From Caballeronia cordobensis (GTDB lineage: Bacteria > Pseudomonadota > Gammaproteobacteria > Burkholderiales > Burkholderiaceae), in contig NZ_FCNY02000018.1 in assembly GCF_001544575.2 (NCBI RefSeq), positions 62,001 through 126,000 on the forward strand: DNA of 64,000 nt. The letters run 5' to 3'. The notes under the pieces were generated by a model. The model saw nothing but the letters and a program-made list of their open reading frames with translations, did not search any database and was not told the origin of the DNA. This document shows, in pieces, positions 34,244 through 43,058 of the stretch; position 1 is the first letter of the stretch; every line of letters starts with the position of its first letter. The translations under genes and the position numbers were made by a program.

Positions 34244-35422
34244 ATGACTTCCCCGACGCGTTCTCTCGAAGTCGATTTCTTTCGGGGAATCGTGCTGCTC
34301 ATTATCGCGGTGGACCATATAACGGGAAGCGTGCTATCGCGCTTTACGCTGCATCAATACGCATTTTGCGATTCCGCCGAAGTATTCGTATTTCTCGGAG
34401 GTTATGCGTCGGCGGCGGCTTATACGGCGCTTGCGACTCGCCGTAGCGATTCAGCGGCCCGCCGACGCTTTTTCAAACGCAGTTGGGAGATCTATCGCGC
34501 GTATCTGTTCACGGCGTTTCTCATGCTGATCGGCGGCGGACTGCTGATGGCGCTCAAGATCGATACGCCGATGGTCCAGTACACGGAATGGCCCGCCTTC
34601 CTCGCGCGCCCGGCCGGCCTCGTCGTCGACATCGCCTTGCTGCGTCAGCAGCCGTATCTCTCCGCCGTACTGCCGATGTATTCGGTCTTCGCGCTGGCCG
34701 TGCCCGTGATCGTGCCGCTTGCTCAGAAAAGACCGGTCGTCGCCGTGTTCGGCAGCCTGCTCGTGTGGCTCGCGGCCATGCCGCTCCTGCGCTTTTTGCC
34801 CGGCACGTACGGGGAAGCGTGGTCGTTCAATCCGTTCGCGTGGCAGTTGATGTTCATGACCGGCGTGCTGGCGCGCATTCAGCCGGTCAGCGGCACGTTC
34901 CACGCCGGCAAGATCGCGCGCTGGCTGACGGCGGGCGCGATCGCCCTCGCGTTGACGTTCGCGTTCTTCAAGCTGTTCCTCGAAACGCAAGCGCCGCCCG
35001 GATACATGAAGCAGAACCTCGCGACGCTGCGCATCGTGAGCTTCGCGGCGATCGCCTGGATCGTCGCCCGCGCGGTGTATGCGGGCTGGGTCGCCCGCCT
35101 CGCGCGCAGGCTGCCGGGCATCGTGACGATCGGGCAGCAAGGGCTCGTGTGCTTCATCGCGGGCGCGTGCGTTTCGCTCGTGCTCGATTCGGCATTGCGC
35201 GCGATGGGCGTGCTCGGCCTCGGGCGCTATCCGTCGCACTGGATTCTCGGACTCATCGCCGACGGCATCGCCATCGCCAGTCTGTTGTGGCTTGCGCGCT
35301 TCTGGGCGGATCGCAAGGCGGCGAAGGCGGCGCGCGCGAAGGTCGCCGAGCGGCAGGCGTCGCGCCTTCCCGTCATGAAAGGGCCGCTGCCCGCGCACAT
35401 CAGCAACCGGCGCGATCGCTGA
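34244..35422 (+). CDS. OpgC-domain membrane protein (acyltransferase-like)
   Basis: The 392-aa protein has about ten hydrophobic helices and the OpgC family start LEVDFFRGIVLLIIAVDHI, with FVFLGGYASAAAY in the second helix region and PMYSVFALAVPVIVPLA further on. In E. coli OpgC succinylates osmoregulated periplasmic glucans; in this family the substrate is often unknown. I chose ATG 34244 (MTSPTRSLEVDFF) over the TTG frame upstream. The C-terminal 40 residues are Lys/Arg/Ala-rich and cytoplasmic. The gene stands alone with AT-rich DNA upstream. Confidence 0.87.
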   Translation: MTSPTRSLEVDFFRGIVLLIIAVDHITGSVLSRFTLHQYAFCDSAEVFVFLGGYASAAAYTALATRRSDSAARRRFFKRSWEIYRAYLFTAFLMLIGGGLLMALKIDTPMVQYTEWPAFLARPAGLVVDIALLRQQPYLSAVLPMYSVFALAVPVIVPLAQKRPVVAVFGSLLVWLAAMPLLRFLPGTYGEAWSFNPFAWQLMFMTGVLARIQPVSGTFHAGKIARWLTAGAIALALTFAFFKLFLETQAPPGYMKQNLATLRIVSFAAIAWIVARAVYAGWVARLARRLPGIVTIGQQGLVCFIAGACVSLVLDSALRAMGVLGLGRYPSHWILGLIADGIAIASLLWLARFWADRKAAKAARAKVAERQASRLPVMKGPLPAHISNRRDR

Positions 35423-35443
35423 GCGCGCCGGTTCGCCGCTGCT

Positions 35444-36748
35444 TCAGTCCAGCTTGATATGCCGTGTCTCGCGCATGCACAGCACCGCGACGAGGCTCAC
35501 CGCAGCCGCAGCCGACACGTAGCCGCCCACCCACGACAGTCCGCCGCGATTCGCCAGCAGTTGCGCGATATACGGCGCCACCGACGCGCCCAGAATGCCG
35601 CCGAGGTTGTAGGCGACGCCCGCGCCCGTGTAGCGGACGTTGGTCGGAAAGAGCTCGGGCAAAAGCGCGCCCATCGGGGCGAAGGTGACGCCCATCAGGA
35701 ACAGCTCGATCGTGAGAAAGAGCGCGACCTGGATCGTGTTGCCGCTGCCGAGGAGCGGGGCCATCGCGAAGCCGGACAGGATCGCCGCGACGCAGCCGAC
35801 GACCAGCACCGGCTTGCGCCCGAAGCGGTCGCTGGCGATGGCCGAGATCGGCGTGGCGATCGCCATGAAGAGCACGGCGAAGCACAGCAGGCCGAGGAAC
35901 GTCTCGCGCGCGAAATGCAGCTTGGCGACGCCGAAGGACAGCGAGAACACCGTCGAGATGTAGAAGAGCGTGTAGCAGACGACCATCGCGAACGCGCCGA
36001 GCAGCGTCGGCGCGAGATGGCTGGACAAGAGCGTCGCGACGGGCACCTTCACGCGCTCGTGACGCTCGACGGCGGCGCGGAACGCCGGCGTTTCCGCGAT
36101 CTTCAGCCGCACGTAGAGGCCGAGCGCGACCAGCACCGCGCTGACGATGAACGGCACGCGCCAGCCCCAGCTGCGGAACTGCTCGTCTGTGAGCGAGAGC
36201 GCGAGGCCAAAGAACAGCCCGTTCGACGCGAGAAAGCCGATCGACGGCCCGAGTTGCGGGAACATGCCGAAGAGCCCGCGCTTGCCTTGCGGCGCGTATT
36301 CCGTCGCGAGCAGCGCCGCGCCGCCCCATTCGCCGCCAAGCCCGATGCCCTGCCCGAAGCGCAGGATGCACAGCAGGATCGGCGCCGCGCTGCCGATCGA
36401 ATCGTAGCCGGGCACGAAGCCGATGAGCGTCGTGGAGACGCCCATCACCAGCAGCGAGGCGACGAGCGTCGATTTACGGCCGATGCGGTCGCCGAAGTGG
36501 CCGAACAGAAACGAGCCGATGGGCCGCGCGAAGAACGCGATGCCGAACGTGACGAACGCGGAGAGCGCCTGCGCGGCGGGCGAGTCGTGCGGAAAGAACA
36601 CCGGCCCGATGACGAGCGCGGCGGCGGTCGCGTAGACATAGAAATCGTAGAACTCGATCGCGGTGCCGATGAAGCTCGCGAAAATTACGCGCGACGCGCT
36701 TTGAGATCCGTCGCCGGGCTGTGCGGCGGAAAGCGAGGGTGCGGCCAT
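35444..36748 (-). CDS. MFS transporter, metabolite:H+ symporter (MHS) family
   Basis: This 434-aa protein has twelve membrane helices and clear MHS landmarks: FASFIGTAIEFYDFYVYATA in helix 1, GHFGDRIGRKSTL in the helix 2-3 loop, RFGQGIGLGGEWGGAALLA in helix 4 and SDRFGRKPVL in the helix 8-9 loop. MHS proteins import mono- and dicarboxylates, betaine or shikimate by proton symport; the substrate is not readable here. I chose ATG 36748 (MAAPSLSAAQPGDG); the longer frame adds intergenic sequence. It converges with the OpgC-like gene. Confidence 0.93.
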   Translation of the reverse strand: MAAPSLSAAQPGDGSQSASRVIFASFIGTAIEFYDFYVYATAAALVIGPVFFPHDSPAAQALSAFVTFGIAFFARPIGSFLFGHFGDRIGRKSTLVASLLVMGVSTTLIGFVPGYDSIGSAAPILLCILRFGQGIGLGGEWGGAALLATEYAPQGKRGLFGMFPQLGPSIGFLASNGLFFGLALSLTDEQFRSWGWRVPFIVSAVLVALGLYVRLKIAETPAFRAAVERHERVKVPVATLLSSHLAPTLLGAFAMVVCYTLFYISTVFSLSFGVAKLHFARETFLGLLCFAVLFMAIATPISAIASDRFGRKPVLVVGCVAAILSGFAMAPLLGSGNTIQVALFLTIELFLMGVTFAPMGALLPELFPTNVRYTGAGVAYNLGGILGASVAPYIAQLLANRGGLSWVGGYVSAAAAVSLVAVLCMRETRHIKLD

Positions 36749-37011
36749 AGTGTCTCCGTTGTCGTGTTGCCGTGGTGCGAAGCATTGTCGCGCGCATCGC
36801 CGGGCAAGGGCGATCCGATGCGCGTCGGCTTTTTGTAAGGATTGCGATGCGATGGGTTCGACGGCGCGAGTAGCGCGTGCGATGACGGCGCAGCCTGGCT
36901 GCGCTCGGGCGCTTCGCGCGTCACGCGGGATGGGCGCGAGGCGAAGGCGGCGCCGGACGCGGTCCGGCAGGGGTGTCAAAAATTATAACGAGCGTGCGCG
37001 GCGCGCGCCAA

Positions 37012-37500
37012 TCAATCGAGGCTCGTCGCCTGGGGCGAGTGCGACGTTTGGAGCTGGAACTGGCCGTTGTCGTTGAACATCCAGCCTTCGAAGAGCTCCA
37101 GTTGACCGTTGCCGTTCAGGAGACGCGAGGGCGGCGCGGGCAAGGGCGCCGAGCGGCGCAGCGACGCGAGCGCGGTGGCCTCGGCTTCGTCGTCGCCATT
37201 GGTGCGATATACCGACGATTCGACGACCCGCCCGCCGCGGTCCACCGTGAAGGACACCAGCACGAAGGAGCGCAGCATCGCTTGCGGCGTGCCCTTGAGC
37301 ACGAGCGACGGATTGCGTTCGAAGATGCGCTGCGCGATCTGCGCCTTGTACTGGTCGAGCGTCTGACCGGGCGCGGGCGGCGCGACGGCACGCGTCGCCA
37401 CGACGCCCGGCGGGGGCGTGATCGTGCAGGCGCTCATCGCGAGTGCGCCGGTGAGCGCAATGACGACAAGGCGAAAGCGTGACGCGAACATCGCAAGCAT
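37012..37500 (-). CDS. TonB-C-terminal-like lipoprotein
   Basis: The 162-aa protein has a signal peptide with lipobox MSAC (cysteine at about residue 25). The mature part resembles the TonB C-terminal fold: YKAQIAQRIFERNPSLVLKG, SFVLVSFTVDRGGRVVESSV and EATALASLRRSAPLPAPP. It lacks the TonB membrane anchor and proline-rich spacer, so it is more likely a periplasmic lipoprotein of the TonB-like (energy-transducer C-terminal) family than a working TonB. The start could be the first or fourth codon. Confidence 0.78.
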   Translation of the reverse strand: MLAMFASRFRLVVIALTGALAMSACTITPPPGVVATRAVAPPAPGQTLDQYKAQIAQRIFERNPSLVLKGTPQAMLRSFVLVSFTVDRGGRVVESSVYRTNGDDEAEATALASLRRSAPLPAPPSRLLNGNGQLELFEGWMFNDNGQFQLQTSHSPQATSLD

Positions 37501-37630
37501 CGAAAAGATGACGTTACTTCAATGGTAGTCGCTGCAAAGACGGAGAGTGAGACGAAAATGTGCGCCGCCGCGCGTTCGGGCGCGAGATTTGCTGCCCATG
37601 AACTATCTGAAAGCAATCGAGGAGGGAGCC

Positions 37631-37789
37631 ATGAGCACCGAGACGAATCGGCCGGATGACGGCAAGTCAGTCGAGCATAGCGACAACGAAAAAAGCAAGT
37701 TGCCCGAGCGCGATGACGAAAACCGCAAGCAAGGCCCGAACGACCGGCCCGGGAAGCAGACGGGAGAGGGCGAAGCGCCCGTCGGCTGA
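37631..37789 (+). CDS. 52-aa hydrophilic protein, probably disordered
   Basis: The frame begins at ATG 37631 behind GGAGGGAG. The product (MSTETNRPDDGKSVEHSDNE at its start) is made almost only of charged and small polar residues, with no hydrophobic core, so it is likely unfolded in isolation. I know no family. The strong ribosome-binding site and distinct start support a real gene, but its reality is not proven. Functions of such proteins are often in stress or binding. Confidence 0.45.
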   Translation: MSTETNRPDDGKSVEHSDNEKSKLPERDDENRKQGPNDRPGKQTGEGEAPVG

Positions 37790-37895
37790 AGGTCGCCTGA
37801 AGGTCGGCTGAGACCCGCCGCGGTGCGCGTGCGCGGCGTGAGCGCGGCGGTGCTAAGGTATCAAGGGGATGTCCCCGGCTTCTCGGGAGAAGATC

Positions 37896-38063
37896 ATGTC
37901 ACGCAAAACCCAACCTGCGCCGTCGGGCGCGCCCGCCCGGCAGCAACCGGCGTCCGCGACGCATGTGAAGAGCGACTCGAAGCGAAGCGCGCCGAAGACG
38001 GATGCGGCCAAAGCGGAGCCCGTTCCGCATGTGCGTCCGCCCGTCAGGTCGGACGACAATTGA
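37896..38063 (+). CDS. 55-aa basic disordered protein
   Basis: From ATG 37896 (MSRKTQPAPSGAPARQQPAS), preceded by GGGAGAAG, a 55-residue frame rich in Lys, Ala, Pro and Ser runs to 38063. It resembles short linker-like proteins and has no recognisable domain. It lies 106 bp after the previous small frame on the same strand. Confidence 0.4.
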   Translation: MSRKTQPAPSGAPARQQPASATHVKSDSKRSAPKTDAAKAEPVPHVRPPVRSDDN

Positions 38064-38073
38064 ATTTTTCGAG

Positions 38074-38391
38074 TCAGTCCGTGTATGGCTTGACTAGCTC
38101 GGCGCAGCGTAGGGGCGCGGTCGATCGGGCCGTGCCGGTCTCGGCCGCCCGCGTTTCCACGCAGCGATAGACGCTATTGGTTTTCTGAAGCACGTAGGTG
38201 TCTTCGGGCAAGCCCGTACTTCGCGCGGCGACACTCGTTACCGCGACGATTCCATATCCGTTCTGAATCAGATCGAAGAACGTGGCTTCGGTCGCGCGCC
38301 ATTGCGCGTTGTGCTGAGGCTGGGCATGCGTCGGCAGGCTCACGGCGATGGCGCAGCCGAAGAGGACGGGCATGAGGCGGCGTGACTTCAT
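38074..38391 (-). CDS. Small secreted protein of unknown function
   Basis: The 105-aa protein has a signal peptide (MKSRRLMPVLFGCAIAVSLP, cleavage likely after THA) and a mature part of about 80 residues containing ATFFDLIQNGYGIVAVTSVA, TYVLQKTNSVYRCVETRAAE and CAELVKPY. Two cysteines in the mature part may pair. I recognise no family. It lies at the left edge of the accessory patch. Confidence 0.65.
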   Translation of the reverse strand: MKSRRLMPVLFGCAIAVSLPTHAQPQHNAQWRATEATFFDLIQNGYGIVAVTSVAARSTGLPEDTYVLQKTNSVYRCVETRAAETGTARSTAPLRCAELVKPYTD

Positions 38392-38839
38392 GGGCGGTTC
38401 TCCGCGTTGTCTCGATGAGGCGGTTAGATGGCGCCATGGCCGCCGTGTTCACATCGATTTGCAGGTGATGGAAAAAAACTGGCCTCGCGCGCTGCGAGGC
38501 CAAAATCCAACCTTACCCATTGAAGGTCTCCGTTACCCGAGAATGGGGGAAAACTCGGGATGGAGACAAGGGCAATGTACGTGGGGTGGGGAGTATCGGA
38601 TATGCGTATTGTCTGAATTTGGTGTTGACGACAAGCGGCTGAAAGAACTGAAGTCAAATGAGACGCTTTGGTGACGGTCGCTGCGTGGCAAGGCGAGGGG
38701 CGATACACCGCATCGTCACCGTGCACGGTTCAGGTTGAGTCTTCGCGGTGTCCGTAGAGAACTTCGTTTTTGAGACGTCTCCACTGACAGCAAATTGCTG
38801 CCTATTAGAATTAGCAATCCTGTCAAATATGGAGGTGAC
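38392..38839. other. Accessory intergenic region left of the effector-like gene
   Basis: This 448-bp region is markedly less GC-rich than its surroundings. It holds a strong minus-strand terminator near 38472-38501, a nested hairpin at 38526-38567 (see the RNA candidate) and, at its right end, GGAGGTGAC just before the next start. A 100-codon minus frame across it has no protein-like features and is rejected. I see no attachment site or integrase remnant. Confidence 0.5.
38471..38580 (-). ncRNA. Small-RNA candidate with nested hairpin and terminator
   Basis: On the minus strand a nested stem (GTCTCC pairing with GGAGAC at 38562-38567/38526-38531, inside it CCCGAG with CTCGGG) is followed 24 nt later by an 8-bp GC stem (38494-38501 with 38481-38488) and a run of seven T. 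That is the usual architecture of a bacterial small RNA ending in an intrinsic terminator. No gene on this strand precedes it. No promoter of convincing quality was found and the 5' end is a guess. Confidence 0.4.
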
Positions 38840-39868
38840 ATGGCGTTTCCCAAATGGGGCCGCTCGTTCAATGCGCTGTATGTGCCGCTGTCAGGCGGCT
38901 TTGGCTGGCAATGCACGTTGATGACTCGACGCGAGTTTCATCAGATTGACTGGTTTATGTGGCGGACTCACCCATACGGAGACCTGCCCTACGAAGAGCG
39001 CGGCAATAAGGAGAAAGAGCAACAGAGGCAGATCGCGCAAGACCGGCGAGATTTCGACCGGCTGTTTCGGCCGCGCATCGATCGACGTAGCGCATACCTG
39101 AGCACCGAGTTCCGGCGGTATGTCGATTTCATTCGTCACGAGTTGCGGGTATCGAGTTGGGATGTTCCGGTCGATGGCGACGGCATCACGCGTGTGCTGC
39201 GCCGCGCCGTTCAGGATGGCCGCCTCGTGCCCGCGATCAATCGCAAACGGTACTGGTGGAGCGGGCAAGAGGTGTACAAGTGGTATGCGCCGCAATACTG
39301 GCCAAAGGCAGCCGGCGGCGTCAGCTTCAATGCCAAGAGCGACGAAGTTCTGGACCTGCGCGAGTTCGCGGCGCTCAAGCGCGCCAATGTCGATTCGGGG
39401 TTCGGTTCCGATATGCTCCGCTCTGACCTTGGTTCCGCGCGCGACTTCGCATCCGGCGCAGGTGACGCAAACGGCAGCTGTGGCGGCAGCGGTTCCGATT
39501 GGCTGGGGGCTGTCGAAGCAGTCGCAGTAGCTGCGCTCGGCGGCGCGAGTTTCGACCATGACAGCGACAGCGAGTCGACGCTCAAAAGCTTCGGGGATGC
39601 TGACGACAGCGATGGCGGTTCACCGCTTAGTGACGCGCAGCCGTTCGAGTATCAGCCGGACACGCTAAGCACGGATGTTGTAGACGTTGCAGGTAGTCAA
39701 GGCACGCCCGGCAACAATCAAGCACAGAACAAACAAACTAATGACATTGCGAGAATTTTGCGCCTGACTCCCGGTCAAGCCCGGCAACTCCACGATGAAA
39801 TTTCGGGCGAGGGCCTCGGCTATCACGAAATCATGGAGCGCGCGAAGGACATGTTTGATCTCTGGTGA
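38840..39868 (+). CDS. Uncharacterised protein, possible secreted effector
   Basis: The 342-aa protein starts at ATG 38840 behind a near-perfect GGAGGTGA. An N-terminal domain (about 1-160; FGWQCTLMTRREFHQIDWFM, then DVPVDGDGITRVLRRAVQDG) is followed by a long acidic, Ser/Gly/Asp-rich linker (about 195-295). The short C-terminal segment reads LTPGQARQLHDEISGEGLGY and EIMERAKDMF. From memory, such tails occur at the ends of polymorphic toxins, but this is weak evidence. There is no signal peptide. The next gene overlaps or follows by 29 nt. Its GC content is lower than its neighbours, suggesting transfer. Confidence 0.5.
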   Translation: MAFPKWGRSFNALYVPLSGGFGWQCTLMTRREFHQIDWFMWRTHPYGDLPYEERGNKEKEQQRQIAQDRRDFDRLFRPRIDRRSAYLSTEFRRYVDFIRHELRVSSWDVPVDGDGITRVLRRAVQDGRLVPAINRKRYWWSGQEVYKWYAPQYWPKAAGGVSFNAKSDEVLDLREFAALKRANVDSGFGSDMLRSDLGSARDFASGAGDANGSCGGSGSDWLGAVEAVAVAALGGASFDHDSDSESTLKSFGDADDSDGGSPLSDAQPFEYQPDTLSTDVVDVAGSQGTPGNNQAQNKQTNDIARILRLTPGQARQLHDEISGEGLGYHEIMERAKDMFDLW

Positions 39869-39897
39869 ACCGCGCAAATCAAAAGTGGAATAATTTG

Positions 39898-40386
39898 ATG
39901 ATTAATTCTGGAAAGGAAATCGAGCGACGTCTCTCGGTACTTCAAGGGCTAGAGTTGAGCAGCGTAAACCATGCTGCCGACATGCTCACCTTGGGATTCG
40001 GTGCGCTGCGTCCTGTGACCAACTTCAGAGGGGCCGTGAAACATGTGGGTGCGTGGGCGCTTCACGTCCAATGTGCATGGCGACTTGAACAAGCTGGGCG
40101 TGTTGCTGCAACGGAAGACGACCTTCGAGGAGGCGATGAGAAAGCGAGTGCTACCGTTGCGCGCCTTCAACAGTTGTTATTCGGAGACGCCGTCGCGCCA
40201 ACTGTTGAATCCGTCGCAGTGAACGAAGCAAGTGGATTGTTGCTTTCTCTATCGCATGAGTTGCGTCTCACAGTAATCCCCGATGCAATACAGGAAGAGG
40301 AAGATTGGCGTTTTTTCGCGCCCGGAGTCAACGCAGCGCATTTGGTCATCACGCAGGGCAAGATTGCCCCCGAGTCCTTCGACTAG
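39898..40386 (+). CDS. Uncharacterised protein, possible immunity partner
   Basis: The 162-aa acidic protein begins at ATG 39898 (MINSGKEIERRLSVLQGLEL); a GTG at 39865 that overlaps the stop of the previous gene (GTGA) would add 11 residues. Its pattern, an alpha/beta domain ending DWRFFAPGVNAAHLV, resembles small immunity-like proteins that sit after effectors, but I know no exact family. It is in the same operon as the preceding gene and ends before a terminator and tRNA-Ser(TGA). The role is inferred from layout only. Confidence 0.45.
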   Translation: MINSGKEIERRLSVLQGLELSSVNHAADMLTLGFGALRPVTNFRGAVKHVGAWALHVQCAWRLEQAGRVAATEDDLRGGDEKASATVARLQQLLFGDAVAPTVESVAVNEASGLLLSLSHELRLTVIPDAIQEEEDWRFFAPGVNAAHLVITQGKIAPESFD

Positions 40387-40433
40387 CCCGGCGGTACGCT
40401 CCGCTGAATGAGTCTGGCGAGAACAGAAACGAC

Positions 40434-40467
40434 AAAGCCTCATAAGTCTTTGAACTTACGAGGCTTT
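40434..40467. terminator. Terminator between the accessory operon and tRNA-Ser(TGA)
   Basis: A 14-bp stem with one mismatch (AAAGCCTCATAAGT at 40434-40447 with ACTTACGAGGCTTT at 40454-40467) and a 6-nt loop is flanked by short A and T runs. It can serve the + strand operon and the - strand tRNA gene. Confidence 0.75.
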
Positions 40468-40478
40468 CTGTTCACTTC

Positions 40479-40568
40479 TGGCGGAGGCGGTGAGATTCGA
40501 ACTCACGGAAGGATCGCTCCTTCGCCGGTTTTCAAGACCGGTGCCTTAAACCGCTCGGCCACACCTCC
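40479..40568 (-). tRNA. tRNA-Ser (anticodon TGA)
   Basis: This 90-nt gene on the minus strand has a GGAGGTG acceptor stem pairing with CGCCTCC, an encoded CCA (TGG at 40479-40481) and a long variable arm. The anticodon stem CCGGT/ACCGG frames the loop CTTGAAA with anticodon TGA. It lies at the right edge of the accessory patch; tRNA genes are common insertion sites, but I found no duplicated 3' end at the patch's left edge. Confidence 0.97.
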
Positions 40569-40614
40569 AGCAAGGCGCGTATTGTAGCGCAACTCATCGG
40601 CGAAGAGAGGAACG

Positions 40615-41838
40615 TCACCCTTCGAGCGATTTCGTCGCCCGCAGCGCGGGAAACCAGCGCATCCACAAAAACGCGACGGCAATCGTGCCGATTCCGCCGA
40701 TCAGCACCGCCGGCACCGCGCCGAACAGCCCCGCCGTCATGCCCGATTCGAATTCGCCGAGCTGATTCGACGTCCCGATGAACAGCGAATTGATCGCGCC
40801 GACGCGTCCGCGCATCTCGTCGGGCGTCTGCAACTGCACGAGCGATGAGCGTACGACCACACTGATCACATCCGACGCGCCGAGTGCCGCCAGCGCCAGC
40901 AGCGAAAATCCGATATCGCGCGACAAGCCGAACAGAATCGTCGCGATGCCGAACGCGATCACGCCGCCGAACAGCGCCGTGCCCGCGCGCTGGCGCAGCG
41001 GATGATGCGCGAGCCAGATGGACCCGGCGAGCGCGCCCACGGCGGGCGCCGCGCGCAATACGCCAAGCCCCCACGGGCCGGTATGCAGAATGTCGCGCGC
41101 GTACACCGGCAAGAGCGCCGTCGCGCCGCCGAGCAACACGGCGAACAGATCGAGCGACAGCGCGCCGAGAATCACCGGCTTGCTCTTGATAAAGCCGATG
41201 CCGGAAAACAACGCTTCGAACGACAAGGGCGCGCGCATGCGCACGGCCTCGTCGATCCTGATTGCGGCGACCGCCGACGCCGCGCCCAGAAACGCGATCG
41301 TCACCGCGCCATACACGGTCAGCGCGCCGAGGCCGTACAGCAGGCCGCCCATCGCGGGACCGAGGATCATCGCGGTCTGGTTCGCCGAAGTCGACCACGC
41401 GGTCGCCTGCTGCAGTTGTGAGCGCGCGACGAGGTTCGGCAGCAACGCCGCCATCGACGGCGATTCGAACGCGCGCGCGGCGCCGGTGATCATCGCGATC
41501 GCGTAAATGGGGGCGACGCTATCCCAGCCGTGCCATGCGCCGAGGCACAGCGCAAGCGCGCCGACGCCCTCGATAGCCTGACACACATACGCGATCGTGC
41601 GCCGGTCGTACCGATCCGCAACGTGCCCGACGACGAGCGTCAGCACGAACATCGGCAGAAACTGCGCGAGACCGACAAAACCGAGCGCGTAGGCGCTGTG
41701 CGTGATCGAATACACCTGCCATCCGATCGCGACCGACATCATTTGAAACGCCACCGAAGACATCACCCGCGCGGTCCAGAAAAGCGCGAACGGGCGATGC
41801 CGCATCACCGAGCCCGGCGTCATCGTCGGCGCGCTCAA
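40615..41838 (-). CDS. MFS transporter, EntS/YfiS-like exporter
   Basis: The protein (407 aa) has twelve hydrophobic helices: HRPFALFWTARVMSSVAFQM in helix 1, GHVADRYDRRTIAY in the helix 2-3 loop and EMRGRVGAINSLFIGTSNQL in a later loop. It belongs to the MFS_3-like enterobactin-exporter branch. The exported compound is unknown. Its start overlaps the stop of hemW by 4 nt (both minus), so it is translationally coupled to hemW, rdgB and rph. Confidence 0.88.
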   Translation of the reverse strand: MSAPTMTPGSVMRHRPFALFWTARVMSSVAFQMMSVAIGWQVYSITHSAYALGFVGLAQFLPMFVLTLVVGHVADRYDRRTIAYVCQAIEGVGALALCLGAWHGWDSVAPIYAIAMITGAARAFESPSMAALLPNLVARSQLQQATAWSTSANQTAMILGPAMGGLLYGLGALTVYGAVTIAFLGAASAVAAIRIDEAVRMRAPLSFEALFSGIGFIKSKPVILGALSLDLFAVLLGGATALLPVYARDILHTGPWGLGVLRAAPAVGALAGSIWLAHHPLRQRAGTALFGGVIAFGIATILFGLSRDIGFSLLALAALGASDVISVVVRSSLVQLQTPDEMRGRVGAINSLFIGTSNQLGEFESGMTAGLFGAVPAVLIGGIGTIAVAFLWMRWFPALRATKSLEG

Positions 41839-43058
41839 TTCTTCGAGTCCTTCAAGAACAGCTCCTGTAGATCGTTGAGAAAGCGCTGGCCGAGCTCGGT
41901 CGGCGCGATGCGCTCGATGGTGCGCGTAATCAGCCCGCGCTTCTCCGCTTGCACGAGCGCGGGCTCGATCGCGGACAGGGCGAGACCCGTGCGCTCGACG
42001 AACGCATGCACGGGAAAGCCTTCGACGAGACGCAGCGTGTTGAGCATGAACTCGAATGGCAGATCGCGCGGACCGACTTCGCGTTCTTCCTGAATCGGGG
42101 TTTCATCGGGCGCAAGCGCGTGATCCATATAGCTCGCCGGATGCTTGAAACGCGCCTGACGCAGGATCTTCGACGGAAACGACAGCTTCGTATGCGCGCC
42201 CGCACCGATGCCGAGATAGTCGCCGAAACGCCAGTAGTTCAGGTTGTGCCGGCTCTGCCGGTGCGGCTTCGCATACGCCGACACTTCGTAGCGCTCATAG
42301 CCCGCCGCGCGCGTGCGCTCGTGAATCCAGTCCTGCATGTCGGCGGAAGCGTCGTCGTCGGGCAGGGCGGGCGGGTACTTGGCGAAGACCGTGTTCGGCT
42401 CCATCGTCAGGTGATAGAGCGACAGATGCGGCGGCGCGAACGAGATGGCCGTTTCGATATCGTGCCTGCATTCGTCGAGCGATTGCTGCGGCAGCGCGAA
42501 CATCAGATCGAGATTGAAGTTGTCGAAGTGCTTCGCCGCGATCTCGACGGCGCGCCGGGCCTGCGTTGCATCGTGAATCCGGCCGAGCGCCTTCAGATGC
42601 GCCTCGTTGAAGCTCTGGATGCCGATCGACAGACGGTTCACGCCGCTCGCGCGAAACGACGCGAACTTCGCCGCTTCGAAAGTACCCGGATTCGCTTCGA
42701 GCGTGATCTCGGCGTCGGCGTCGATGGGCAGGAGCGCGCGCGCGTCCGAAAGCAGCCGGTCTAGCCCTTTCGCCGACAGGAGCGAGGGCGTGCCGCCGCC
42801 GATGAAAATCGTATGCACCTGCCGTCCCCACACGAGCGGCAGCGCGCTTTCGAGGTCGGCGCGCAAGGCGTCGAGATAACGTTCCTCGGGAAACGCGTCG
42901 TCCTTCCATTCGTGCGAGTTGAAGTCGCAGTACGGGCACTTGCGCACGCACCACGGGAAATGCACGTACAACGAGAGCGGCGGCAGCGATGTCAGCCGGA
43001 TGCTGCCCGGCGACGTGAAAGCCTGCACCACGTTGATCGTCTTCGGTCCGGCGCTCAC
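41835..43058 (-). CDS. hemW: Radical SAM haem chaperone HemW
   Basis: The 407-aa protein has the radical-SAM cluster HFPWCVRKCPYCDF (cysteines 37, 41, 44, spacing CxxxCxxC with the HFPWC signature of HemW), the SAM-binding GGGTPSLL and the C-terminal HemN-like domain. HemW delivers haem to membrane respiratory enzymes; it is not the coproporphyrinogen oxidase HemN despite the similarity. It overlaps rdgB by 4 nt at its start and the MFS gene by 4 nt at its end. Confidence 0.95.
   Translation of the reverse strand: MSAGPKTINVVQAFTSPGSIRLTSLPPLSLYVHFPWCVRKCPYCDFNSHEWKDDAFPEERYLDALRADLESALPLVWGRQVHTIFIGGGTPSLLSAKGLDRLLSDARALLPIDADAEITLEANPGTFEAAKFASFRASGVNRLSIGIQSFNEAHLKALGRIHDATQARRAVEIAAKHFDNFNLDLMFALPQQSLDECRHDIETAISFAPPHLSLYHLTMEPNTVFAKYPPALPDDDASADMQDWIHERTRAAGYERYEVSAYAKPHRQSRHNLNYWRFGDYLGIGAGAHTKLSFPSKILRQARFKHPASYMDHALAPDETPIQEEREVGPRDLPFEFMLNTLRLVEGFPVHAFVERTGLALSAIEPALVQAEKRGLITRTIERIAPTELGQRFLNDLQELFLKDSKN

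Noticed and set aside
38424..38726. A 100-codon minus frame in the region left of the effector-like gene
   Set aside because: Composition is not protein-like and it runs through the terminator hairpin.
38392..40568. Integrated island with attachment sites at tRNA-Ser(TGA)
   Set aside because: No integrase and no copy of the tRNA 3' end was found at the left edge; only the location and base composition suggest transfer.
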